Below, piece after piece: positions 1 through 7,543 of a stretch of DNA of 64,000 nucleotides; positions within the stretch are counted from its first letter, which is position 1, and each line of letters begins with the position of its first letter. The position numbers and the translations under genes are program-made. A model generated the notes under the pieces. The model worked only from the letters and a program-made list of their open reading frames with translations. It did no database searches and was not told the origin of the DNA. Source of the DNA: DATAOG01 sp963757395 (lineage in GTDB: Bacteria; Pseudomonadota; Alphaproteobacteria; Geminicoccales; Geminicoccaceae); contig CAVWRK010000025.1 in NCBI GenBank assembly GCA_963757395.1, forward strand, positions 62,001 through 126,000, written 5' to 3'.

Positions 1-519
1 GTCGACGACGCGACCGAGCTCCGCCTCCTGCTCAACCTGATCTTCCGCACCACCGGCTGCTCGGAGCGCTTCCAGAGCTTCGTCCTCAAGGCGGTCGAGC
101 ACAGCGTGCTGAACAGTGACCACGCTCTGTTCGGCTTTGCCGACCGCCGCGCCGGCGCGATCGACAAGGCCGACGTCGAGGTGATCCGCCGCCTGATCTA
201 CGGCTCCGGCAGCCAGAGCGGGATCGCGATCAGCCGGGCCGAGGCCGAGTTCCTGTTCGAGCTCAATCGGGCGACCGCGGGCGCCGACAACGATCCGGCC
301 TGGCGGGACCTGTTCGTCAAGGCGATCACCATGCACATCCTGCATGGCGGCGATTCGCCGGAGCGGGTGGACGAGCAGGAGGCTGCCTGGCTCAGCGGCC
401 AGATCGGCGCCGATTGGGATGACCATACCAACGAGCGCGTCCTGCTCACTTACCTGAAGCAGGAGGCGGCTGGCCTCCATCCGCTGCTCGACCCGCTCTA
501 TCAGCGCCTCGCCAGCTGA
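1..519 (+). CDS. Hypothetical protein, 5' end outside window
   Basis: The reading frame is open from the first base of the window and ends at a TGA at 517-519, so the start lies upstream; 172 residues are visible. An internal GTG at 106 is not the real start because the codons before it read as well-formed protein. The sequence is mostly helical and acidic, with a recognisable stretch ISRAEAEFLFELNRATAG followed by NDPAWRDLFVKAITMHIL. No signal peptide, membrane segment or catalytic motif is visible in this part. I do not recognise a characterised family, and no function is proposed. It is followed by about 170 bp of non-coding sequence before a cyclase gene on the same strand. Confidence 0.7.
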   Translation, partial: VDDATELRLLLNLIFRTTGCSERFQSFVLKAVEHSVLNSDHALFGFADRRAGAIDKADVEVIRRLIYGSGSQSGIAISRAEAEFLFELNRATAGADNDPAWRDLFVKAITMHILHGGDSPERVDEQEAAWLSGQIGADWDDHTNERVLLTYLKQEAAGLHPLLDPLYQRLAS

Positions 520-691
520 TCGACCTTACCTGAGAAGCTCGCCGGCGCAATTCGGCCGGCGTCCGGGACTAGCGACGTCGTTACTTCGATCAACGGCGAT
601 TCCGGAGACCCGCGGCGGTTCGAACTCGTGCCCACCCTGCGCCCTACTGTGTCACCGTAGAAAACGCGGTCAGCGGTCAGGGGGGCAGGTT

Positions 692-2089
692 ATGGCGCCG
701 ACGGCCATCCTCACCAGCCAGCTCAGCGGACGACGCGAGCGCGTCGAACGGCTGGTCTCGAAGCGCGTCGAGGACGCCTTCCGGGCCGAGCAGCTGGCCG
801 GACTCAGGCTCGCGACCCGGGCCCAACTGATCGCACTCGCGGTGATCGCGGCCTGGCTCTATGTCTGGGTCAGTTCGCCCCGGATCTATTTCCTCGAGAC
901 CCTGCTCGCCCTGTTCGCCGGCTGCGCCCTCGCCCAATATCGCTTGGGCACGATCGATCGACCGTGGCTGCACTACGCGATGGTCGCGCTCTACATGGCC
1001 ATGCTCAGCTTCGCGATGTTCGGTTACGATCTCCTGTTCGGCGACGCCTGGCCGCCGCAGATGATGCTCCGCAACGGCACCTTCGTCTATTTCTTCATGT
1101 TCATCGCCGTCGTGGCGCTGAGCTACTCTCCACCGCTGGTCGCCTGGGCCGGTGTCGTCGGGGCTCTGGCCTGGTGGCTGGGCGTCCGCCTGATCATCGC
1201 CCAGCCCGGGACGCTGACGCCGTCCGGTCACGACGACCTGACGCCCGAGCGGATGCTCGCGGCGCACCTGGATGCGCGCTTCGTCGACCTCGACGTCGTC
1301 ACCCAGGACGTGGTGGTGCTGCTGATCGTCGCCGGCATTCTCGCCGCCGGAGTCTGGCGCACACGCCGTCTGGTCCTGCGCCAGGCGGTTGCGGCGCGCG
1401 AGCGGGCCAATCTCGCCCGCTACTTCTCGCCCCGGATCGTCGACCGGCTGGCCCAGGCGGACGAGCCGCTCGGCCAGGTGCGCGTGCAGCCGGTCGCGGT
1501 GCTGTTCGCCGACATCGTCGGCTTCACCCACCGCTCCGAGCGCGAGCCGCCGGAGCGCATCGTCGCCCTGCTGCGCGCCTTCCACGCCCGCCTCGAGCAG
1601 GCGGTGTTCGAGCACGACGGCACCCTCGACAAGTACCTTGGCGACGGCATCATGGCGACCTTCGGCACCCCCGAGACGGACGCCGACGATCCGTACAACG
1701 CGCTCGCCGCGGCGCGCGCCATGCTGGCCAGCATCGAGGCCTGGAACCACGAGCCTGGCGGGCCCGGCCGGGACCCGATCCGGCTGTCGATCGGCATCCA
1801 CTATGGCGAGGTCGTGCTCGGCGACATCGGCTCCGAGCGCCGGCTCGAGTTCGCGGTGCTGGGCGACGTGGTCAACGTCGCGAGCCGGCTCGAGGAGCTG
1901 ACCCGCAGGCTCGCCAGCCCGCTGGTGGTGAGCGATGCGCTGGTCCAGGCCGCCCGCGGGCGATCTGCCGGCGCGCCGGCCCTCGTCGGGCTGCGTCCGA
2001 CCGCGCCGCAGCAGCTGCGGGGTCGCGACCAGCCGGTCGCGGTCTGGCGACTCGACCCGGCCGCCCTCGCGCCGCCTCAGGCCGGCTGA
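692..2089 (+). CDS. Membrane-bound class III adenylate/guanylate cyclase
   Basis: Predicted to make cAMP (or cGMP) from the nucleoside triphosphate at the inner membrane. Residues ~45-215 hold about six hydrophobic segments. They are followed by the linker ARYFSPRIVDRL (~242-253) that commonly precedes bacterial class III catalytic domains, and the catalytic domain from ~265. The first metal-binding aspartate is in VLFADIVGFT (D274), the second in DKYLGDGIM (D318), with the purine-contacting Lys in the same motif (K314). The late VLGDVVNVASRLEEL motif carries the Asp and the Asn/Arg transition-state residues, so the enzyme looks catalytically complete. ATG at 692 follows a G-rich ribosome binding site. 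Its 3' end overlaps the convergent gene at 2077 by 13 bp. Substrate specificity is inferred from the Lys/Asp pair (ATP more likely). Confidence 0.9.
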   Translation: MAPTAILTSQLSGRRERVERLVSKRVEDAFRAEQLAGLRLATRAQLIALAVIAAWLYVWVSSPRIYFLETLLALFAGCALAQYRLGTIDRPWLHYAMVALYMAMLSFAMFGYDLLFGDAWPPQMMLRNGTFVYFFMFIAVVALSYSPPLVAWAGVVGALAWWLGVRLIIAQPGTLTPSGHDDLTPERMLAAHLDARFVDLDVVTQDVVVLLIVAGILAAGVWRTRRLVLRQAVAARERANLARYFSPRIVDRLAQADEPLGQVRVQPVAVLFADIVGFTHRSEREPPERIVALLRAFHARLEQAVFEHDGTLDKYLGDGIMATFGTPETDADDPYNALAAARAMLASIEAWNHEPGGPGRDPIRLSIGIHYGEVVLGDIGSERRLEFAVLGDVVNVASRLEELTRRLASPLVVSDALVQAARGRSAGAPALVGLRPTAPQQLRGRDQPVAVWRLDPAALAPPQAG

Positions 2090-2391
2090 CCGAGCGCCTG
2101 CAGAGCCTCCCAGGCCTCGCCGACCGCGATCACGCAGGTCGGCCGCTTGGGGTAGGTGACCAGGATCGTCCAACCGCCCTCGGGCGAGACCAGGATCTCA
2201 AGCACGCCGCCGTCGGCGGACAGGCCGAGCGCGCTCGGCTTCTCGTGGTGCAGCTGGGCGAGCTGATCGAGGATCTGGTCGCGGTCGCCGCACAGGGGGG
2301 CCGCAGCCGCCGGGGCGCTGATCAGGCCGCTGCCGAGCAGCGCCAGCGCGACGCAAGTGCCCAGACCTTGCGATGTGACCTGGGTGATCAT
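2077..2391 (-). CDS. Small exported protein, tandem paralog A
   Basis: A 104-residue protein with an N-terminal signal peptide (MITQVTSQGLGTCVALALLG, cleavage near SAPAAAA) and a compact mature domain. The core motifs are LCGDRDQIL, LGLSADGGVLEILVSPEGG and TYPKRPTCVIAVGEAW. Two conserved cysteines (in LCGD and PTCV) could form a disulphide in the periplasm. ATG at 2391 is preferred over the longer frame because it begins the signal peptide. The gene is downstream of, and close to, a clear paralog (2485-2841) with about 75% identity in the mature region. I recognise this only as a conserved alphaproteobacterial protein of unknown function. Confidence 0.7.
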   Translation of the reverse strand: MITQVTSQGLGTCVALALLGSGLISAPAAAAPLCGDRDQILDQLAQLHHEKPSALGLSADGGVLEILVSPEGGWTILVTYPKRPTCVIAVGEAWEALQALGQPA

Positions 2392-2484
2392 GCCGTCGTC
2401 CTCCGTCCCAAGCCGGCCGGCCCAGCCGGCCGTCGCTAGCGATAGCAACCCGGGAAGGGCGCTTCTTGTTCCCGGCCGCAGCGA

Positions 2485-2841
2485 TCAGGCCGGCTGGCCG
2501 GCCAGCTGCAGCGTCTGCCAGGCCTCGCCGACCGCGATCACGCAGGTCGGCCGCTTGGGGTAGGTCACCAGCATGGTCCAGCCGCCCTTGGGCGAGACCA
2601 GGATCTCGAGCACACCGCCATCGGCCGAGAGCCCGAGCGCTTGCCGCGTCTCCTCATGCCCCTGCTCGAGCCGCTTCAGGATCTCGCCGCGGTCGCCGCA
2701 CAGCTGCGCCGCATGCGCGGGCACGCTGACCAGGCCCGCGCCGAGCAGGGCCAGCGCCGTGAAGGCGATCGGGCCGACCAGCGGCACGACCCGACCGGCC
2801 GAGGCTGACCCGCCTGGCGCCGGACCCTTGCGACCTGACAC
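2485..2841 (-). CDS. Small exported protein, tandem paralog B (5' end frameshifted?)
   Basis: The mature domain matches its neighbour at 2077-2391: AQLCGDRGEIL, LGLSADGGVLEILVSPKGG and TYPKRPTCVIAVGEAW. The N-terminus is uncertain. In the frame of the mature domain the best start is GTG at 2841, giving a long basic stretch before the hydrophobic core FTALALLGAGLVSVPAHA. However, an ATG at 2851 begins MVTRVRSQGSGA, which clearly matches the start of paralog A (MITQVTSQGLGT) but is one base out of frame with the rest. Either an indel separates start and body, or the start has moved in this copy. Function unknown; probably periplasmic. The two genes arose by tandem duplication. Confidence 0.6.
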   Translation of the reverse strand: MSGRKGPAPGGSASAGRVVPLVGPIAFTALALLGAGLVSVPAHAAQLCGDRGEILKRLEQGHEETRQALGLSADGGVLEILVSPKGGWTMLVTYPKRPTCVIAVGEAWQTLQLAGQPA

Positions 2842-2851
2842 GCGTGACCAT

Positions 2852-3123
2852 GACAAAGTCTCCTTCCCACTGGTCGGCCGGGCGCATCGACACCGGCCCT
2901 GACCCAGCTGTTCGGGATAACCGAGAATGGCCGATCCTGGCCGCGGCATCACCGGGCCAGGCGTAAGCCCATGCACAGTTCGGAGAATTTTTGCGGCCGC
3001 GCGCTCGGGCGAGCGTTCACTCGAGCCCGGGGATTGGCCGGTGTGATCGCCCGCCGACCGAGCCCGAGTGCGGCCCGGCGACCCGAGCCCTCGGCAGCGG
3101 CGCCAGGGCCCGGAGCCGCGACG
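2852..3123. other. Intergenic region without a gene
   Basis: Divergent gap between the small exported protein on the minus strand and the Bax inhibitor-1 gene on the plus strand. Frames that are open here have skewed Arg/Pro/Ala composition and no recognisable motif. Apart from the candidate promoter at its downstream end I see nothing definite. Confidence 0.5.
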
Positions 3124-3151
3124 CTTGAAGCCGATGGCGCAAATACCATAT
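3124..3151 (+). promoter_or_regulatory. Candidate promoter of the Bax inhibitor-1 gene
   Basis: CTTGAA at 3124-3129 and CCATAT at 3146-3151 are separated by 16 bp and lie about 80 bp before the ATG at 3231. The pair resembles a heat-shock (RpoH) promoter more than a housekeeping one, but a sigma-70 reading (TTGAAG with CATATC) is also possible. Assigned by eye only. Confidence 0.35.
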
Positions 3152-3230
3152 CATCGGCCAAAGCGCGTCGCTGCCTGTTCGCACAGCCGGCGCCCTGTGG
3201 CCAGTTGGAGTCAGAGAAAGGAAGCACCCG

Positions 3231-3947
3231 ATGGCATTCGGTCCCGATCCCCGTGTCGTCACGGGCCAGGTCGCCGTCGATCGCGTCGACGAGGGCCTGC
3301 GCGCCTATATGCTCTCAGTCTACAATTACATGGGCCTGGGGCTGGCGATCACCGGCGCGGTGGCGTTCCTGGTGGCGTCCTCGCCAGCCATCTACACGCC
3401 GATCTTCACGACGCCGCTCAAATGGGTGGTGATGCTCGCCCCGCTCGGCTTCGTGTTCTTCCTCAGCGCCAAGATCCGGACCATGAGCCCCGGCACCGCC
3501 CAGATGACCTTCTGGGCGTTCGCGGCGGTCATGGGCCTGTCGATGGCCAGCATCTTCCTGGTCTACACCGGCGCCAGCATCGCCCGGGTGTTCTTCATCA
3601 CCGGCGGCATGTTCGGGGCGATGAGCCTCTACGGCTACACCACCAAGCGCGACCTCGCGGCCTGGGGCTCGTTCCTGTTCATGGGCCTGATCGGGATCAT
3701 CATCGCGAGCCTGGTCAACCTGTTCATCGGCAGCTCGGCGCTGCAGTTCGCGATCAGCGTGATCGGCGTCCTGGTGTTCACCGGCCTGACCGCGTTCGAC
3801 ACCCAGCGCATCAAGGAGATGTACTACGAGCTCGACAGCTCCGACGTGGTCGCGCGCAAGGCGATCATGGGCGCGTTGAGCCTCTACCTCGACTTCATCA
3901 ACATGTTCGTGATGCTGCTCCAGCTGTTCGGCTCGACCCGCAACTGA
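3231..3947 (+). CDS. Bax inhibitor-1/YccA family membrane protein
   Basis: A 238-residue integral inner-membrane protein with about seven transmembrane segments starting near residue 28 (SVYNYMGLGLAITGAVAFLV). The family signature is in the sixth/seventh segment region: FTGLTAFDTQRIKEMYYELD near residues 183-202, with the acidic residues that in this family line a pH-sensitive calcium-leak pore. The C-terminal helix ALSLYLDFINMFVMLLQLFG is also typical. In E. coli the relative YccA is a substrate and modulator of the FtsH protease; in this organism the role is inferred only. ATG at 3231 follows a strong AGAAAGGA ribosome binding site. It is monocistronic, ending at a strong hairpin terminator (3976-4005). 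Confidence 0.92.
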   Translation: MAFGPDPRVVTGQVAVDRVDEGLRAYMLSVYNYMGLGLAITGAVAFLVASSPAIYTPIFTTPLKWVVMLAPLGFVFFLSAKIRTMSPGTAQMTFWAFAAVMGLSMASIFLVYTGASIARVFFITGGMFGAMSLYGYTTKRDLAAWGSFLFMGLIGIIIASLVNLFIGSSALQFAISVIGVLVFTGLTAFDTQRIKEMYYELDSSDVVARKAIMGALSLYLDFINMFVMLLQLFGSTRN

Positions 3948-3975
3948 CCCCCGTCCCCGACGTGGCACCGGCGTG

Positions 3976-4005
3976 AAGGCCCGCGAGCGCGTGCTCGCGG
4001 GCCTT
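3976..4005 (+). terminator. Hairpin terminator after the Bax inhibitor-1 gene
   Basis: A perfect 13-bp stem (AAGGCCCGCGAGC with its complement) closes a 4-base loop, 28 bp after the stop codon, and ends in a short T/C run (CTTCTCC). The A/T pairs at the base and the position fit an intrinsic terminator that could work from either strand. Confidence 0.8.
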
Positions 4006-4207
4006 CTCCGTATGCGCGGTCCGCTGGTGGCGGCCGCGGCGGACTTGAGGTTCTTGGTCAGGAACGCGGTCGTGCTTGACCCGGCGAGCGCCGCGTCGGC
4101 CTGGTCGCAGCTCGCCCCGGGTCGCGTCGACCGGCTCGGCGAGCTCGACCGCGAACGGTGCCAGGCCCGTGGCGCCAACGCCCTGGATGAAACGATGTCG
4201 TTGCCGC

Positions 4208-5309
4208 ATGCCGCCCTCCCCTAGCGACCATGGTCGGGGCGCCAGCTGTGCCGGGTGGCGGGGCGCGCGTCCGGGCGCGCTCGAGACCCGGTCCCGGCAA
4301 CGCGATCGGGCTGTGCTCGCCCTGCTGCCCGCGGCCATGATCGCGCTCACCGGTTGTGCCGCGGCCACCGGGGCGGCCGGACCGCCCGTGGTCCAGGCGA
4401 GCCGGATCGAGCTCGGCGACGCGCCCGCCGACCAGGCCATGCTCGGGCCGCTGCGCTTCGAGGCTGGTTTCGTGCTCCGGGCCGCGGACCCCCGCTTCGG
4501 CGGCCTGTCCGGGCTCTGGCTGGCGCCGGACGGCAGCCGGCTGATCGCGGTGAGCGATCATGGTACGCTCTGGCTGGCCGATCTCGAGCAGGCCGCCGAC
4601 GGCCGTCTCACCGGCTTCCGGGGCTGGCAGGCGGTCGAGCCGGGCACGGCGCCGGGCGACCCGCCCGGCCGCGACGCCGAGGAGCTGGCGAGCGACGGGA
4701 CCGACGGCCTGGTGATCGCTTACGAGGGCAGCCATCGCCTCCGTCGCCTGGCGCTCGCCGACCTGGCCGCGCCCGCGACGCCGCTGCCGACGCCGCCGGA
4801 TCTGGGACCGCCGGGCAATACCGGCATCGAGGCGCTGACCCGGCTCGACAACGGCGCGTTGCTGGCGCTCTCCGAGGGCGTGCTCACGGCGCCCGGCGAA
4901 TCTGGCCGGCTGGCTGATCGAAGGCGAGCGGACCTTGCCGCTCAGCTATGCCGTCGGCCGCGGCTTCGTGCCGACCGGCGCCGATCGTCTCGACGACACC
5001 ATCTACGTGGTCGAGCGCAGCTTCTCGCTGCTCGGCGGCTTCACCTCGCGCATCGTGACCCTGCCCGCGACCGCGGTCCGCCCCGGTGCGCGCCTGGTCG
5101 GCCGCGCGCTCGCCGAGCTCCACCCGCCGCTGGTCGGCGAGAACTTCGAGGGCATCGCGGCGCGGCGTGGCGCCGACGGGCGGGTTCTGCTGTACCTGGT
5201 GTCGGACGACAATTTCTTCGCCCTGCAACGCACCCTGCTGCTGCAGTTCTCGCTCCCGAGCCCCGGACCGGTCGCTCAGCGCGCCGAGGCGGCGAGCGCG
5301 TCGAGCTGA
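4208..5309 (+). pseudogene. Phytase-like (esterase-like activity) lipoprotein, frameshifted
   Basis: A lipoprotein signal (LPAAMIALTGC, lipobox Cys) precedes a domain of the 'esterase-like activity of phytase' family: GFVLRAADPRFGGLSGLWL, RLIAVSDHGTLWLADL, and later VVERSFSLLGGFTSRI and GENFEGIAARRGADG. The family folds as a beta-propeller exported across the inner membrane; substrate is unknown. The first half (to ~4900) and second half (from ~4905) are in different frames, so the coding sequence changes frame once, around ALSEGVLTAPGE. The start could be ATG 4208 or GTG 4313 next to the signal peptide; the latter gives a shorter, more conventional leader. The 3' end overlaps the convergent transporter gene by 34 bp. 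Either a pseudogene or a sequencing error. Confidence 0.65.
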
Positions 5310-5809
5310 CCCATCAGCGCCCGGAAGGGCGCCAGCAGCAGGAGCGCCATCGCCGCCTTGGCGCCGAGATCGCCGATCGCCCAGGTGGTCCAGGGCAGGC
5401 CGCTGCCGGTAAAGGCGAGGCCGAAGAAGACGGCGGTATCCCAGACCGAGGCGAGCGCCGAGGAGACCAGCGGCGCCTGCCACCAGGTCAGCCGGCGCAG
5501 CCGGTCAAAGACCTTGATGTCGAGCAGCTGCGAGGTCAGGAAGGCGCTGCCAGAGGCGAGCGCGAGCCGTGGCCCGGCCACCAGGATCGACAGCAGCACC
5601 CCGAGCGCGAAACCGACGTAGGCGACCTTGCGCGCCAGCGCCGGCCCCCGTCGCCGGTTGGTCAGGTCGGTCACCAGAAACGCGACCGGATAGGTGAACG
5701 CGCCCCAGGTCAGCCAGTCGTTGATCGGATATTGGACCGCGAAGTTGGAGCCCGCGACCACGACCACCATCGCCGCCACCGGCGGCGCCAGGCTTCGCCA
5801 GTCGGGCAT
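5276..5809 (-). CDS. VUT/YhhQ family transporter (queuosine precursor type)
   Basis: A 177-residue polytopic membrane protein of the vitamin-uptake-transporter-like YhhQ family. E. coli YhhQ imports 7-cyano-7-deazaguanine for queuosine synthesis. Visible features are the early segment AAMVVVVAGSNFAVQYPIN, FTYPVAFLVTDLTNRRRG, LASGSAFLTSQLLDIKVFDRLR and SSALASVWDTAVFFGLAFTG, all characteristic of the family and forming about five to six helices. ATG at 5809 was chosen because upstream codons have no membrane character. It lies 32 bp downstream of rpmB on the same strand. Substrate is inferred from the family only. Confidence 0.85.
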   Translation of the reverse strand: MPDWRSLAPPVAAMVVVVAGSNFAVQYPINDWLTWGAFTYPVAFLVTDLTNRRRGPALARKVAYVGFALGVLLSILVAGPRLALASGSAFLTSQLLDIKVFDRLRRLTWWQAPLVSSALASVWDTAVFFGLAFTGSGLPWTTWAIGDLGAKAAMALLLLAPFRALMGQLDALAASAR

Positions 5810-5841
5810 GCCGGCGGCGCGGCGCGGATCGCCCGCGCTGC

Positions 5842-6168
5842 TCAGACCGCTTCGGCCGGCGCGCTCTCGACTGGGGCCTCTTGGGCCGGCGCACGGGCCG
5901 CGACCAGCCGGTGCTTGAGCCGCCGCAGATCGCCCGACAGATCGCTGTCCCGGCTGCCGAGCAGGAAGCCGTCGAGCCCGCCCCGATGCTCGACCGTGCG
6001 CAGCGCATGGGCGGTGATGCGCAGCCGGATGCTCTCGCCCAGGGTCTCGCTGTACAGACGCTGCCGGCGCAGATTGGGCAGGAAGCGCCGCCTGGTCTTG
6101 TTGTTGGCGTGGCTGACGTTGTTGCCCGTCATCACGCCCTTGCCGGTCAGCATGCAACGTCGTGCCAT
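5842..6168 (-). CDS. rpmB: 50S ribosomal protein L28
   Basis: Structural protein of the large ribosomal subunit. The N-terminus MARRCMLTGKGVMTGNNVSH is diagnostic, followed by NNKTRRRFLPNLRRQRLYSE. The protein is 108 residues, longer than the ~78 residues of E. coli but usual for alphaproteobacteria, which carry a C-terminal extension (here Ala/Pro-rich). The start at 6168 is fixed by this conserved N-terminus. The single cysteine near the start is not part of a zinc ribbon, so this looks like the zinc-independent form. It may be co-transcribed with the downstream transporter (5276-5809). Confidence 0.97.
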   Translation of the reverse strand: MARRCMLTGKGVMTGNNVSHANNKTRRRFLPNLRRQRLYSETLGESIRLRITAHALRTVEHRGGLDGFLLGSRDSDLSGDLRRLKHRLVAARAPAQEAPVESAPAEAV

Positions 6169-6324
6169 TGTGTCCTCGTCACCCCGGTCGATCGAAGGCA
6201 CCGGCCGCCCGGCGCCAGCGGTTACCTAGAAGCGGCTCGCACAAAGGTCAAGCCTCGCCGGAACCGCTGGAGCGGCGCTCGGGCGGGGCTGGGCAAAGCC
6301 GCCGGCCGCCGCTATCGAAGGGCA

Positions 6325-7527
6325 ATGCTGCCCGATCGCGGCCAAGAAAACGTTCTGCTGCTGGCCTTCTGCCAGGCGCTGTTCACGACCTCGAACGCGG
6401 TCGTGGTGACCGCCTCCGCGCTCGCCGGCCAGCAGCTGGCGCCGGGTAGCGGCCTCGCCACCCTGCCGTTCAGCCTGCAGTTCGTCGCCACCATGGCGGT
6501 GACCTTTCCGGCCTCGATGCTGATGAAGCGCCTCGGCCGGCGGGTCGGCTTCGCGCTCGGCGCGGGCTGCGGCCTGGCGAGCGGGATGCTCGGCTGCCTG
6601 GCGATCCTGGGCGGCCGGTTCGGCCTGTTCTGCCTGGCCGGCGCCCTCTACGGCGGCTTCGTGGGCTTTGCTCAATACTATCGCTTCGCGGCCGCCGACG
6701 CCGCCAGCCCGGCGCTGCGGCCGCGCGCGATCGGCTATGTCCTGGCGGGCGGCGTGGTCGCCGCGCTGGCCGGACCCGAGCTCGCCAAGGCGACCAGCGG
6801 GCTGTTCGCGCCGGTGCTGTTCGCGGGCTGCTATGCCGCGGTTGCTGCGCTCGCGCTTGCGACCCTCGGCGTGCTCGCCCTGGTCACGATCCCGCGGCCG
6901 AGCGCCGCCGAACGGTCGGCCGCGGGCCGACCGCTGCGCCAGATCGCCAGGCAGCCCGCCTTCCTGGTCGCGCTGCTGGGCGCCATGGTCGCCTATGGCG
7001 CGATGGCGCTGATTATGACCGCAACGCCGCTCGCCATGATCGCCTGCGCGCACGCGTTCACCGACGCCGCCTTCGTGATCCAATGGCATATCCTCGGCAT
7101 GTTCGCGCCGAGCTTCGTCAGCGGCCGCCTGGTCGGCCGCTTCGGCCCCCGCCGGGTCATGCTGGTCGGCTGCGGCCTGATGCTCGCCTGCGTCGCGACC
7201 AGCCTCTCCGGCGTCGGCGTGGCCCAGTTCTGGGCCGCGCTGGTACTCCTGGGCGTCGGCTGGAATTTCATGTTCGTGGGCGCCACGACCCTGCTCACCT
7301 CCAGCTACGAGGCCGCGGAGAAGGCCAAGGTCCAGGCGGTCAACGACCTCCTGGTGTTCGGCACGGTAGCGCTCGCCTCGCTGTCGTCCGGCGCACTGCA
7401 GCATCTGGTCGGCTGGGCCGCGGTCAATCTCGGCGTCGTGCCGCCGCTCTTGGGCGCGCTCGGGGCGCTGCTGTGGCTGGAGCGCCGGCCGCCCGAGCGC
7501 AGCCGCAAGCCGCTCGCCACCGGCTGA
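6325..7527 (+). CDS. Major facilitator superfamily transporter
   Basis: A 400-residue inner-membrane permease with about twelve hydrophobic segments. The loop after segment 2 has the degenerate MFS motif MLMKRLGRRVGFALGAG, and the equivalent position in the second half is GRLVGRFGPRRVMLVGCG, showing the internal pseudo-repeat. Charged residues are sparse in the membrane and no substrate motif is recognised; it resembles uncharacterised multidrug/metabolite exporters of alphaproteobacteria. ATG at 6325 has GAAGGG just upstream. The gene is convergent with the GGDEF/EAL gene, and both stop codons lie in one hairpin (7520-7543). Confidence 0.9.
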   Translation: MLPDRGQENVLLLAFCQALFTTSNAVVVTASALAGQQLAPGSGLATLPFSLQFVATMAVTFPASMLMKRLGRRVGFALGAGCGLASGMLGCLAILGGRFGLFCLAGALYGGFVGFAQYYRFAAADAASPALRPRAIGYVLAGGVVAALAGPELAKATSGLFAPVLFAGCYAAVAALALATLGVLALVTIPRPSAAERSAAGRPLRQIARQPAFLVALLGAMVAYGAMALIMTATPLAMIACAHAFTDAAFVIQWHILGMFAPSFVSGRLVGRFGPRRVMLVGCGLMLACVATSLSGVGVAQFWAALVLLGVGWNFMFVGATTLLTSSYEAAEKAKVQAVNDLLVFGTVALASLSSGALQHLVGWAAVNLGVVPPLLGALGALLWLERRPPERSRKPLATG

Positions 7528-7543
7528 TGCCGCCGTCAGCCGG
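7520..7543. terminator. Bidirectional hairpin between convergent genes
   Basis: CCGGCTGA (7520-7527) is the reverse complement of TCAGCCGG (7536-7543) around an 8-base loop. The left arm ends in the stop codon of the MFS gene and the right arm is the stop codon of the GGDEF/EAL gene on the other strand. It probably ends transcription from both sides, though there is no long T-run. Confidence 0.5.

Noticed and set aside
3973..4224. An 83-codon plus-strand frame after the Bax inhibitor-1 gene
   Set aside because: It starts inside the terminator hairpin and has no protein-like features.
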